Positions 26,093-34,873 of a stretch of DNA of 64,000 nt are shown here, in pieces. Numbering within the stretch: the stretch's first letter is position 1; the number at the start of each line of letters is the position of its first letter. The notes beneath the pieces are model-generated. The model ran no database searches and was not told the origin of the DNA. It saw only the letters and a list, made by a program, of their open reading frames with translations. Origin of the DNA: MPNP01 sp965221445. GTDB taxonomy: Bacteria; Pseudomonadota; Alphaproteobacteria; Rhodobacterales; Rhodobacteraceae. Location of the stretch: the NCBI GenBank assembly GCA_965221445.1, contig CBDCSF010000013.1, positions 1,302,001 through 1,366,000 on the forward strand, read 5' to 3'. A program made the translations under genes and the position numbers.

Positions 26093-27628
26093 ATGGTAAG
26101 AAAGGCAGCTCGTAGAAGGAGGGCAAAAAATCCTTCTTTGGGAGGAGGACCAAGAAGACCAAATTACAGGAAAATTACAAATCCTTTCCCACCTGTAAAT
26201 GCCTTTTCCGAAGATAGAATAGAAGATATCCATAACAATGCCTTGGTGGTGCTTGAGGAGATGGGAATCAAGGTTTTATTGCCTGAAGCACTAAAAATTT
26301 ATAAACAGGGTGGCGCACTGGTTGATGAAGAGACAGGGATGGTGAGGATTGGCCGGGACATAATTGCCAACACTCTCAAAACTGCACCGCCAGAATTCAC
26401 CATAAGGGCAGGATCTCGTGACAGGGATCTTGAAATGAAACTGGGAACCCTGGCCTTCCTCCCTGGAGCAGGAGCGCCTCATGCGACTGACCTAAAAAGG
26501 GGACGAAGACCTTCCAGCCTCGCTGACTACCGTGAATTGATTATGTTAACCCAACATTTTGATGTACTTCACATGGTTAATCCTCTTGTTGAGGCTCAAG
26601 ATATACCCACCAATCTAAGACACTACAGTGTAATTGAAACGCAGTTAACACTTTCTGATAAATTCCCCAGTGCTTACGCACGTGGTTCACCTCAAACCCT
26701 GGATACCTTTGAAATTATCAAGAATTTCAGAGGGATTACTGAAGATGAATTTCGTGCTGAGCCGTGGTGTTACACAGTCATCAACACCAACTCGCCCAGG
26801 GTACTAGATATACCAATGGCTCAGGGTATTATAGATTTTTCAAGCTATGGTCAGATGTCCATAGTTACACCCTTTTGCATGATGGGAGCCATGGCACCTG
26901 CTTCGGTTGCAGGTGCCTTGACCCTTAGCCATGCTGAGTGTCTGGCAGGATTGGCCCTTGCACAGATAAACAACCCTGGTGCACCTGTATGTTATGGGGC
27001 CTTTGCTTCCAATGTCGATATGAAATCAGGAGCTCCTGCCTTTGGGACCCCTGAGCAATTTCAGGCTAATCTGGGTTCTGGACAACTGGCTAGAAAAGTT
27101 GGTTTGCCTTGGCGATGTGCAGCTGGCTCTTCTGCCAACATCAATGATGCACAGGCCGCCAATGAAACTCAAATGGGATTGTGGAGCTGTATATTGGCTG
27201 GGTCAACCATTCTCCTTCATTCAGCTGGATGGATTGAAGGTGGATTGACAGTATCCTTCGAAAAGCTGATTGCCGATGTGGAAGTAGCTCAAATTATTGC
27301 TGAACTTTGTGCACCGACACCTCATGATGAAGATGATTTAGCCATGAGAGCTTTGGAAGAAGTTGGACCCGGAGGACATTTTTTCGGTTGTCAACATACC
27401 ATGGATCGGTATCAATCCGCATTTTATGAGCCATTAATAGCTGATTGGTCAAACTTTGGTACCTGGACTGAAAGAGGTGCCCAGGATACCAGTCAACGTG
27501 CCTTGATTAAATGGCAGGAGATAGTCAACAACTTTAACCCCCCAACAATTGATTTGGACCGGAAGACCGAAATGGAGGAGTTCATTGCCAAAAGGACGGC
27601 TGAAGGAGGGTCTTTTCCCGTTAGCTAA
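26093..27628 (+). CDS. trimethylamine methyltransferase (MttB) family protein, non-pyrrolysine type
   Basis: This 511-residue member of the MttB superfamily (COG5598) contains GAGAPHATDLKRGRRPSSL, FCMMGAMAPASVAGAL, and GPGGHFFGCQHTMDRY. The frame has no internal TAG, so it is of the pyrrolysine-free class. Characterised members of that class transfer methyl groups from quaternary amines such as glycine betaine to a corrinoid protein. No corrinoid protein gene is visible nearby. The N-terminus is unusually basic (KAARRRRAKN). It sits between DMGDH-like and SoxB-like genes, which suggests successive demethylation of a methylated amine. Confidence 0.88.
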   Translation: MVRKAARRRRAKNPSLGGGPRRPNYRKITNPFPPVNAFSEDRIEDIHNNALVVLEEMGIKVLLPEALKIYKQGGALVDEETGMVRIGRDIIANTLKTAPPEFTIRAGSRDRDLEMKLGTLAFLPGAGAPHATDLKRGRRPSSLADYRELIMLTQHFDVLHMVNPLVEAQDIPTNLRHYSVIETQLTLSDKFPSAYARGSPQTLDTFEIIKNFRGITEDEFRAEPWCYTVINTNSPRVLDIPMAQGIIDFSSYGQMSIVTPFCMMGAMAPASVAGALTLSHAECLAGLALAQINNPGAPVCYGAFASNVDMKSGAPAFGTPEQFQANLGSGQLARKVGLPWRCAAGSSANINDAQAANETQMGLWSCILAGSTILLHSAGWIEGGLTVSFEKLIADVEVAQIIAELCAPTPHDEDDLAMRALEEVGPGGHFFGCQHTMDRYQSAFYEPLIADWSNFGTWTERGAQDTSQRALIKWQEIVNNFNPPTIDLDRKTEMEEFIAKRTAEGGSFPVS

Positions 27629-27634
27629 GAAAAT

Positions 27635-28885
27635 ATGGATAATTATTCAATTTTTTCCCTAATTTTACAGGGCATAAAAAAGAATCCCACATGGAAGCCT
27701 GCCTGGAGAAAGGCAAAACCCAAGGGGGCTTACGATGTTGTTATCATTGGTGGTGGGGGACATGGATTATCCACTGCATATTACCTGGCAAAAAACCATA
27801 GTATCAAGAATGTCGCAATCCTTGAAAAAGGACCAATCGGCCTTGGTAATACCGGGAGGAATACCACTACCATCAGGTCAAATTACTTCTATCCAGAATC
27901 AGTTGCCCTCTATGATCTTTCCCTTAGGCTTTATGAAAATCTCTCCAAGGAACTCAACTTCAATATTATGTTCAGCCAAAGGGGGATGCTGATGGTGGCT
28001 CATACCCCTACTCAAATGGAAATATGTAATCGAATTGCCAACGCCATGATCCTAAATGGTGTTGATGGTGAATTGCTATCAGCTCGTCAAGTATTAGAGA
28101 AATTACCTTTGTGGAACAAAAAGGAAGATGCCAGATACAGATGTCATGGAGGCATTATGCAAGGTCGAGGCGGTGTTGCCAGACATGATGCTGTGGCTTG
28201 GGGGTATGCAAGAGCGGCAAGTAATTATGGGGTTGATATAATTGAAAATTGTATGGTTGAAGATTTTGTATTAGAAGGTGGACAGGTCAAGGGAGTTGCT
28301 ACTACTAGAGGGGAGATTAAGGCCGACAGAATTGGAATAGCTGCGGCTGGAGGCACCCCTTTTCTTGTTGGGAAACTTGGTCAGGATTTGCCAATCCTTG
28401 ATTATGCCCTTCAAGCCTTTGTTACCGAACCTATTAAGCCTTGTCTTGATATTGTCGTTCTTTCCTTGGGCACGGGCACCTATGTCCTCCAATCAGACAA
28501 GGGAGAAATTGTATTCGGTGGCGGTTTGGACAGGATTCCAACCCACACCCAAAGAGGGAACTTACCGGCCCAGGAAACAATCGTATCCGGGTTATTGGAA
28601 ATGTTTCCCTCCTTCGGACAATTAAAAATGTTGCGTCAATGGGCGGGGGTTGTGGATGTTGTACCTGACAGTTCCCCCTTGATTGGTCCAATTAACACTC
28701 CAGGTATTTATATTAATTGTGGTTGGGGGACCGGAGGTTTTAAAGCGATACCTGCCGGTGGGTGGTTGTTGGCTCACCTTATTGCCAATGATGAACACCA
28801 TTATATAAGTGAACCCTTTGATCTTAAACGGTTTACCACCGGGAAATTAATTGATGAAGCCACAGGGTCTGGAATTGCACATTAG
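27635..28885 (+). CDS. soxB: sarcosine oxidase beta subunit-like FAD oxidoreductase
   Basis: The 416-residue protein matches heterotetrameric sarcosine oxidase beta: VVIIGGGGHGLSTAYYLAKNH (FAD), GRNTTTIRSNY, ARHDAVAWGYARAA with His184 probably equal to the covalent FMN site, DYALQAFVTEP and WGTGGFKAIPAGG near the end. It would oxidise N-methyl groups. The genes for the alpha and gamma subunits, normally adjacent, are absent; only a delta-like gene follows. It may therefore work with the GcvT-containing protein at 23681-26092 or with subunits encoded elsewhere. Confidence 0.88.
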   Translation: MDNYSIFSLILQGIKKNPTWKPAWRKAKPKGAYDVVIIGGGGHGLSTAYYLAKNHSIKNVAILEKGPIGLGNTGRNTTTIRSNYFYPESVALYDLSLRLYENLSKELNFNIMFSQRGMLMVAHTPTQMEICNRIANAMILNGVDGELLSARQVLEKLPLWNKKEDARYRCHGGIMQGRGGVARHDAVAWGYARAASNYGVDIIENCMVEDFVLEGGQVKGVATTRGEIKADRIGIAAAGGTPFLVGKLGQDLPILDYALQAFVTEPIKPCLDIVVLSLGTGTYVLQSDKGEIVFGGGLDRIPTHTQRGNLPAQETIVSGLLEMFPSFGQLKMLRQWAGVVDVVPDSSPLIGPINTPGIYINCGWGTGGFKAIPAGGWLLAHLIANDEHHYISEPFDLKRFTTGKLIDEATGSGIAH

Positions 28886-28893
28886 GAAAAATC

Positions 28894-29157
28894 ATGCAGA
28901 TATTTGAATGCCCCTTTTGCGGTAAAAGAAGTGAAACTGAGTTTCAATTCCTCACTGAGGCTGGCAAACCCCGCCCTGAACCGGCAGAAGAAGTTTCAGA
29001 TGCAAAATGGGCTGAATATCTTTATCTTCATAAATCCCCACGTGGAAGGACGGCTGAAATTTGGGTTCACGTACCTTGCGGGGAGTTTTTTATTCTTGAA
29101 AGGGATACAATAACTCGGGAAGTTTTCAGGAGTATCTCACTGTATGAGGTAAAATAA
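28894..29157 (+). CDS. soxD: sarcosine oxidase delta subunit-like zinc protein
   Basis: The 87-residue protein starts MQIFECPFCGKRSETEF and has the SoxD pattern: CPFC near the N-terminus, WAEYLYLHKSPRGRTAEIWVH, then a Cys in VPCGEFF and a RDTITREV ending. The delta subunit binds one zinc and supports assembly of the tetramer. The usual His before the third zinc ligand region reads VHVPCG rather than the common HxxGC order, so the zinc site may be slightly altered. It ends the operon. Confidence 0.85.
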   Translation: MQIFECPFCGKRSETEFQFLTEAGKPRPEPAEEVSDAKWAEYLYLHKSPRGRTAEIWVHVPCGEFFILERDTITREVFRSISLYEVK

Positions 29158-29314
29158 TTTCTTCAAACACATTGCGATCCAATGGGCAACTTTTTGTGTA
29201 TGCATTTGTTTGTGTAAATTGAGACAAGAGATAAGGTATCCTTCTAGTTCGCTTTTGAATTCTCAATCCATTTAGGAATCATTTTGAACGATTATTGTAC
29301 TCAAAATCTTATTT

Positions 29315-29955
29315 TTAATGCGTATTTTTCCATCGTGGAGGTTTGTGGATTTTAGTTTTAGGTATGGGCGAAGGTAGTTGATTTTTCTTCAGCAATTTAA
29401 TACCGATGTACTTGTGAAAATCTGCATGTTGTCTAAGTTGGTATGAAACCCTAACCCTATGACTACTCCCTGGTGTCAGAAGACCTAGTTTTATCCGTCT
29501 TTCCTCTCTTACCAGCCGCATTGCCTCAGAGAGATCACCATCATTTGAGACAACAATCCCACAATCATATTTATTGAGCCAGGCATCATTTAAAAGATGG
29601 ACAGCAAGATTAACATCTGATCCCTTTTCTTCAGTCCTTAAAACATTTACCATTTGATCAATATTGTCGGCCAGAGGAAGCCTTTTGGGATGGGTAACAA
29701 ATTTACCGAAGTAAATTTCAATATTTAAACAATATGTTCTTAAAGCCCTGAGGTATACATCCTGACGCTGGGGCTTGGAGAGATCATCGTCACGTGGTGA
29801 AACTCTAGATGTGAAATATTTTATTTTTAGATTGCTTGGATTGGAATTTAGAATTTGGCAAAATAAACTGGAAAGATCCAACCATTTATAAGGGGTGTTT
29901 TCTAATGCCCCATATAATATAGGTTGAACCCATCTACGTAAATATATGTCCGCAA
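29315..29955 (-). pseudogene. NYN-domain (LabA/DUF88-like) nuclease, frameshifted near its N-terminus
   Basis: The main frame encodes YGALENTPYKWLDL, RQDVYLRALRTY, EEKGSDVNLAVHLLNDAW and VVSNDGDLSEAMRLV, the conserved blocks of NYN-type ribonucleases. The N-terminal catalytic block MRTYIYVDGFNLYY is present but in another frame, starting at TTG 29955. The two join perfectly if two bases of a TATAT run at 29911-29920 are removed. As written the first catalytic Asp is lost, because the uninterrupted frame from 30028 reads unrelated residues there. It is a recent inactivation or an assembly error. Confidence 0.75.
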
Positions 29956-29973
29956 AACTTCTCAGTAGAGATT

Positions 29974-30010
29974 GAGTAAAAAAAAGCAGGGTCTCCCGGG
30001 AGACCCCGCA
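29974..30010 (-). terminator. rho-independent terminator (minus strand)
   Basis: On the minus strand a very strong G/C-rich stem, centred on the 18-bp perfect palindrome GGGTCTCCCGGGAGACCC (29989-30006), is followed by TGC and a run of eight T (about 29985-29978). It would stop transcripts from hipBA before the NYN gene, or act as an attenuator for that gene. On the plus strand no T-run follows. Confidence 0.8.
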
Positions 30011-30250
30011 CCCTGCGGTCGAAACCAACAGGGGAAACTATAGATAGATATAGTTTATTTTGAAATTCATTACAAGGAAAAATTCTCTCAACGGAATAAA
30101 AATACATTTATAATGAATTTCATTTTTTGGGGTCTTAATGCCTGCACCTAAAAGGTAAACATTATGAAGGTTTCAGAACAATTATCATAGCACAGGTAGG
30201 TGTAAACCAAAGTTCAACTCAAGATACATTTCTGGCGAAATAGTACCTGT

Positions 30251-31525
30251 TTAACGTTTCATCCATTGTATACGGCAATTGATTACTTCAATGATTTTTT
30301 TAAATACCTCTGAGATAATACCATTCTCCTCAAGGTCTGATTTAAGTTCTTCAGCAGCTTCCAAAATTTTAGTTGACATAGAATTAATCTGTTGATTCAA
30401 CAAATTTTGTGCAGTTTTGGTATTTGGTACAAGCCTTAGAAAATGTCTTAAAAATACATCTTTAGGTCTATACTTACCCCCAATTTTCATAGCCATCTTG
30501 AGGTCAAGATTTGGATAGATTGCCGTACTTAGTAAATCATAAGCCGGTGCTAATTCAGGTTTGTTGCCGAGATAAAGTAGGGAAAAATTTTTACCATGAG
30601 CATCCGAATTGCCGACTAAAAAATTAAAAATGATTAAATCTAGGAACTTTATTTGGTCATTCGCAGGCCGAGCAAAATTTTGGGTAATCATCTCTAGACA
30701 AGTAGAGATGTTCGGTCCTCCTTCTCGTTGGTATTTCATGTCAGGTATAATTCCCAAAGCTTGGCAAAAATCCTCTTGGTGGATACGTGTTATAGCTCCA
30801 TCTTCATCAATTTTTCGATCATATCGCTCGGTCAAAAAGTAGGGGGTATCATTAACAAAGTGGATGGACACCTCCGGTACATCTATGTTCAGTAATTTTG
30901 CCAGTTTCATACAAAACAACTCGTTGTATACGGTATCAGTGAATAATTCTATTTCCGGTTTGATTATATGTGTTGTTGGAGAACCACCCTTGATTAAAAG
31001 GATTTTTCCATTCTTGTACCCCACTGCTAGCTTATTTTGTGCACCTGCTAAAGATAATCTATAACCATCATCACCTGCCAGCATCGGACGTACTTTGATT
31101 AGTTCAAGAATTTCCAATAATTTTTGATCATCCAATACCTCAATTTCAACATGTTCATCTGATGGTTTCTTGCCGTGGGGAAACACTGACAAAGCGCCTG
31201 CACATTCACCCCCAATGGCCTCCAAAATGGCAAACGAATTGTTTCTTGATAATCCTAAATTTAAAGCTAAACGTTTTCTTAGGCTTTCTTCAGGCAAAAG
31301 TCCTGAAAAAAAGGCTTCCACTTTTGCCCCTTGATGCTTACCTTTGAAAAAATCATTCGAGAAAGCACTTGAAAATATCCCTTCCAAAGGAAGTGATAAT
31401 GAAATCCTGTATGCGCTTTCACCGAAGCAATTCTCATTGTAAGTAAATTCCAGAACACCACTATCATCCTGGGTTAGTTTGCCGACTAAATCGTTATGAA
31501 GATAAACGTCTAATGTATTTTTCAA
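30251..31525 (-). CDS. hipA: HipA-type toxin kinase
   Basis: The 424-residue protein has the HipA N-terminal coupling domain (VYLHNDLVGKL, VEAFFSGLLPEE) and the HipA C-terminal kinase domain: GAQNKLAVGY, KPEIELFTDTVYNELFCMKLA, FLVGNSDAHGKNFSLLY with catalytic Asp and Asn, and LAPAYDLLST. HipA kinases phosphorylate tRNA synthetases or other targets and cause growth arrest. It starts with TTG at 31525, overlapping the antitoxin TGA, so expression is coupled to hipB. All catalytic segments look intact. Confidence 0.92.
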   Translation of the reverse strand: MKNTLDVYLHNDLVGKLTQDDSGVLEFTYNENCFGESAYRISLSLPLEGIFSSAFSNDFFKGKHQGAKVEAFFSGLLPEESLRKRLALNLGLSRNNSFAILEAIGGECAGALSVFPHGKKPSDEHVEIEVLDDQKLLEILELIKVRPMLAGDDGYRLSLAGAQNKLAVGYKNGKILLIKGGSPTTHIIKPEIELFTDTVYNELFCMKLAKLLNIDVPEVSIHFVNDTPYFLTERYDRKIDEDGAITRIHQEDFCQALGIIPDMKYQREGGPNISTCLEMITQNFARPANDQIKFLDLIIFNFLVGNSDAHGKNFSLLYLGNKPELAPAYDLLSTAIYPNLDLKMAMKIGGKYRPKDVFLRHFLRLVPNTKTAQNLLNQQINSMSTKILEAAEELKSDLEENGIISEVFKKIIEVINCRIQWMKR

Positions 31526-31785
31526 AGCTTTTTTCCATTTATATGAATATCAATTCCTAACATGGAAATCGTAGCCATAGCCTTACCAATATGACAAGAC
31601 TCTTTTCCCTGTTCCAATTCACGAACAAATCTTATTCCGACACCAGTGGTTGCTGCTAGTTGTTGTTGGGTTAATTGTTGTTCTTTACGAACCTCTTTAA
31701 CAATCTGACCAAGTTTCTGTATTCTGTTTCTAGTCATTTCATATCCATTCCTGGTTAATTTCATGAAGCGATCCCAAGTATTCAT
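31522..31785 (-). CDS. hipB: HipB-like antitoxin, XRE-family HTH
   Basis: The 87-residue protein has a helix-turn-helix of the Cro/CI type (LGQIVKEVRKEQQLTQQQLAATTGVGIRFVRELEQGKES) and a short C-terminal strand (GIDIHINGKK). HipB binds HipA and represses the operon. The start may be ATG 31785 or, with a better Shine-Dalgarno, ATG 31737. Upstream lie two long tandem repeats that share a motif with the sequence just before the start. Confidence 0.9.
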   Translation of the reverse strand: MNTWDRFMKLTRNGYEMTRNRIQKLGQIVKEVRKEQQLTQQQLAATTGVGIRFVRELEQGKESCHIGKAMATISMLGIDIHINGKKL

Positions 31786-31840
31786 ATTTAGGTCTGATCA
31801 ATATTAATTTATTAGCCTCCAAAATTATCAACAATATAAT

Positions 31841-32134
31841 CCTGATCGGTATTAATTTATAAATAATTATTAATTTCATTAAAAATAGAACCATACGGGG
31901 TTATTTTGACTGCTATTCTAAATTGATCATTTAATAGACCCGTTCGGGTTTAATTATCTTAACTTCCGAAGTATTCTTGAGTATCACCCTGATCGGTATT
32001 AATTTATAAATAATTATTAATTTCATTAAAAATAGAACCATACGGGGTTATTTTGACTGCTATTCTAAATTGATCATTTAATAGACCCGTTCGGGTTTAA
32101 TTATCTTAACTTCCGAAATTTTCTTGAGTATCGC
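31841..32134. repeat. two tandem 147-bp direct repeats upstream of hipBA
   Basis: The 147 bases from 31841 are repeated from 31988 almost without change (differences near the end, around GAAGTATT versus GAAATTTT), and a third copy starts at 32135 but is lost after a few bases. Each unit contains CTGATCGGTATTAATTTATA and the palindromic ACCCGTTCGGGT. The first motif also occurs, slightly changed, at about 31796 just upstream of hipB. The repeats may add operator sites for HipB; the near identity points to a recent duplication. Confidence 0.9.
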
Positions 32135-32544
32135 CCTGATTGGGGTGATTAGGCATCCAAGAAATAATCGTTACTCCTTTCATAGGTAAAAGGAAGTGTA
32201 TTTGAAAAAAATATTAAGTTGAAGTGCCACTCAATAAAAGACTGTATTGTTTGATTGTTCGGGTACGATTTAGAATTAGGCTTGGCAGGTTCGAAAGATC
32301 CACCATCTGAATTATCCCTTTCTGTTTCATTATAGAGATTGAATCTTTCATCTTACACGTGAGTTTTCAAAGTTATTTGTTTACAAAAAACGAACGGCTG
32401 TCTTGATCACTAAGGCGCTTATTTTAATGCCAAGAATTCAAAAACTTGTCCTGAAATGAAATAGTTGTCAATACCCTTGCTTAACCAAGTGTAATTCCTG
32501 GTTCCTTCGCCCAAATGGAGCTCTGTAAATAAACCTTGTAAACT
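32135..32544. other. intergenic region between repeats and the nar-operon end
   Basis: About 410 bases with no convincing ORF, RNA gene or strong terminator. It separates the hipBA upstream repeats from the 3' end of the nitrate reductase operon, both of which are transcribed on the minus strand. Confidence 0.5.
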
Positions 32545-33423
32545 TTATTGCACCAAGGGGCTTGGTACACCCTTTAGAGTAATACCACGTACATCCGCAT
32601 AACCCACAAGTATTGATATATATTGAGAAACCGCCTTTGACCAAGCCGAAGCCTCCAGCCATGCCGCAATGCGATCACTTACCATCTCAAAAGGTAGGGA
32701 ACGGCCATCAATTCTACGATCAAGGGCTATCACATGAAATCCAAATCGACTTTCAACAGGAGAACGGGTTATTTCTCCTTCCTCCATAACAGCAACTGCT
32801 TTTTCAAACTCCGTAACAGTACTTCCTGGAGACAATTGGCCAAGATTGCCACCCTGATCTCGTGAGGTACAGTCTGAATGTTCCTTGGCAAGTGATGAAA
32901 ACAACTCTGGTCTGCCTTCTAGAATTTTGCAAAATTCTTCGGCATGTACTTTTGCCTTTTGACGACCATTCTTGTCTGATTCAGGTGACGCAACCAAAAT
33001 ATGGCGAGCTTCAAAGAGAGTTGGTGTACAAAATTTAGCTGGATGCTTGTCGTAATATAGCCGGCATTCATCAGGAGTTGCTGTAGGAATTTTTACCTCC
33101 TGGTTAATCAATTCCCGAATAGCAGCATCAATTTCAGTTTCCAATCTTCCTTCATTATCTTTTTCCGGGGTTGCTGAAATTTTCAGTCTTTTGGCTTCCT
33201 GCCACAGCAATTCTCTGATTACCAATGCTTCTGCAGCTGCTCTTAATGCTCTCCCAGGACTTGACGCAGGATGATTTTGTGCTTCTTCCAGGATATTTTT
33301 TTCAGGTATAGCAATATTATTGACGCTAACCTCCTTTAGGGAAAACCCTATATTGGGTTTCGATTCCTTGGAATGATTAGCGTCAGATACCTCGGTACGA
33401 GGTTCCAATTTTGGAATAATCAT
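32545..33423 (-). CDS. parvulin-type peptidyl-prolyl isomerase of the nar operon
   Basis: This 292-residue protein has a variable N-terminal helical part and a rotamase domain (about 135-245): FEARHILVASPE, FSSLAKEHSDCTSRDQGGNLGQLSPG, and FGFHVIALDRR. NifM/PpiC-like isomerases of this type often follow narGHJI and are thought to help fold or mature the nitrate reductase. No signal peptide, so cytoplasmic. It begins seven bases after narI. Confidence 0.88.
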   Translation of the reverse strand: MIIPKLEPRTEVSDANHSKESKPNIGFSLKEVSVNNIAIPEKNILEEAQNHPASSPGRALRAAAEALVIRELLWQEAKRLKISATPEKDNEGRLETEIDAAIRELINQEVKIPTATPDECRLYYDKHPAKFCTPTLFEARHILVASPESDKNGRQKAKVHAEEFCKILEGRPELFSSLAKEHSDCTSRDQGGNLGQLSPGSTVTEFEKAVAVMEEGEITRSPVESRFGFHVIALDRRIDGRSLPFEMVSDRIAAWLEASAWSKAVSQYISILVGYADVRGITLKGVPSPLVQ

Positions 33424-33429
33424 AAATTA

Positions 33430-34149
33430 TCAGACATGTGGAGTGCGATGGGTGGAGGACCGTTGGTTTCGTTCGCGTACAACCTGATAACCCGGACGCC
33501 ACAAATAATGAATAGGCGCACTCAACATGTGAACAAGTCGTGTGAAGGGAAACAGTAGAAAAATCGTCAATCCCAGAAACAGATGTAATTTGAAAATTAT
33601 AGCAGCATCAGCAACGTAACTCGCGGCGTCTGGATTGAAGGTGAAAATACCTTGAGCCCAAGTCATGAATTTTACCATTTCATGTCCATCCAGATGTTGC
33701 ATCGATATCGGTATCGTCAAAAGACCTAGCAAGAGCTGTAGCCAAAGCAGTATGATTATCAGCGTATCAGAAATGGTAGAAGCTGCTCGTACACGTGCAT
33801 CGAACAGGCGTCTGTGAACCAGAAGGGTTGCACCGATAATCGCCATTATACCTGCCACTCCCCCCAAAACTATAGCCATTAATTGCTTTGCGCCGTGACT
33901 AATACCGATCATATCAAAAATGGCAATTGGTGTAAGCAGGCCAAACAGATGACCAAAAAAGATGACGAGTACCCCAACATGAAAAAGAACTGAACCCCAG
34001 ATTAATTGCTTACGTCGAAGTAACTGGGAGGAACCTGACCTCCAGGTGTAAGGATCACGATCGTAACGAATTATCGTACCCACTATCATGACGGCAAGGG
34101 CGATATAGGGATAGATTCCGAAAAAAAGTGTGTTCAGGAAATCAGACAT
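33430..34149 (-). CDS. narI: respiratory nitrate reductase gamma subunit (cytochrome b) NarI
   Basis: The protein of 239 residues has five membrane segments and takes electrons from quinol through two b hemes to NarH. It starts MSDFLNTLFFGIYPYIALA and contains SSQLLRRKQLIWGSVLFHVGVLVIFFGHLFG, with His residues expected to bind heme, and HLFLGLTIFLLFPFTRLVHMLSAPIHYL near the end. ATG 34149 overlaps the narJ stop and has GGAG upstream; the frame to 34209 is not preferred. Confidence 0.95.
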   Translation of the reverse strand: MSDFLNTLFFGIYPYIALAVMIVGTIIRYDRDPYTWRSGSSQLLRRKQLIWGSVLFHVGVLVIFFGHLFGLLTPIAIFDMIGISHGAKQLMAIVLGGVAGIMAIIGATLLVHRRLFDARVRAASTISDTLIIILLWLQLLLGLLTIPISMQHLDGHEMVKFMTWAQGIFTFNPDAASYVADAAIIFKLHLFLGLTIFLLFPFTRLVHMLSAPIHYLWRPGYQVVRERNQRSSTHRTPHV

Positions 34150-34873
34150 GGTTAGGATTCTCCGGTTTTGGCAGTTGGACTGCATCAGGAGGTTTGCGAC
34201 GAGCAGCACGATACTGCTTTTTCATACGCCCCAAACCACAGTTATCTTCACCTGCATTCCCTCCAAAAGTAACTACCTCCTCTTCCCAGATTTCATCTAG
34301 GGCTTCAAGATCTGATGGATCGTCGTCAGGTACCTGAAGGAGATCATTTACCAGTTTGGAGTCAGGTTTGAGTTTAGCCAATGATTCTAGCGCTTTGAAT
34401 GCATTTACATAGATTGATTTTCGTGCCGAAAGCCTTTCACGTATTGCAGCAAGAATATGTGATGTCTGTCCCAAGAGGGAAATTGCATCGGCAACGGGTT
34501 TGGTAGAAAGATATTCAAGAAACATCGGTAAATAGTCCGGCAATTCCCTAGCCTCAATTTCAAACCCATCCTCTTCGTACATGGCCATCATGTCGACCAT
34601 GGCTTGGCCCCGATCACGACTTTCACCATGAACATGCTCAAATAGATGTAGGGACAACGACCGAGTGCGATCAAACAGGAACACATATCGTTCCTGTGCA
34701 TCATAGATATCGCGATGGCCGATATCTTTGGCCAAACTAGACAAAGGGTCCCTAACAGCCCTGTTTACGGGAAGTGCCTCTATCACCTGCCTGATTTCAG
34801 GCATGGCCTCATGCAATTCTTTCGAGGGATAGGAAAGAAGTATGGAAACGACTTTGAAAACTGTACCTGTCAT
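34142..34873 (-). CDS. narJ: nitrate reductase molybdenum cofactor assembly chaperone NarJ
   Basis: The 243-residue protein is a TorD/NarJ-type helical chaperone (FKVVSILLSYPSKELHE, LSLHLFEHVHGESRDRGQAMVDM, ELPDYLPMFLEYLS). It binds the NarG N-terminus and assists cofactor insertion before membrane docking. It overlaps narH by four bases (ATGA) and narI by eight, consistent with one transcript. Confidence 0.95.
   Translation of the reverse strand: MTGTVFKVVSILLSYPSKELHEAMPEIRQVIEALPVNRAVRDPLSSLAKDIGHRDIYDAQERYVFLFDRTRSLSLHLFEHVHGESRDRGQAMVDMMAMYEEDGFEIEARELPDYLPMFLEYLSTKPVADAISLLGQTSHILAAIRERLSARKSIYVNAFKALESLAKLKPDSKLVNDLLQVPDDDPSDLEALDEIWEEEVVTFGGNAGEDNCGLGRMKKQYRAARRKPPDAVQLPKPENPNHV

Noticed and set aside
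26093..27628. Pyrrolysine-containing MttB
   Set aside because: No in-frame TAG exists in the 511-residue frame, so the protein is of the non-pyrrolysine class.
30035..30056. Hairpin AAACTATA-GATAGA-TATAGTTT as hipA terminator
   Set aside because: A/T-only stem without a T-run on the minus strand; the G/C-rich hairpin at 29974-30010 is the better terminator.
31841..32134. CRISPR array
   Set aside because: The repeats are 147 bp, directly adjacent and only two in number, with no spacers.
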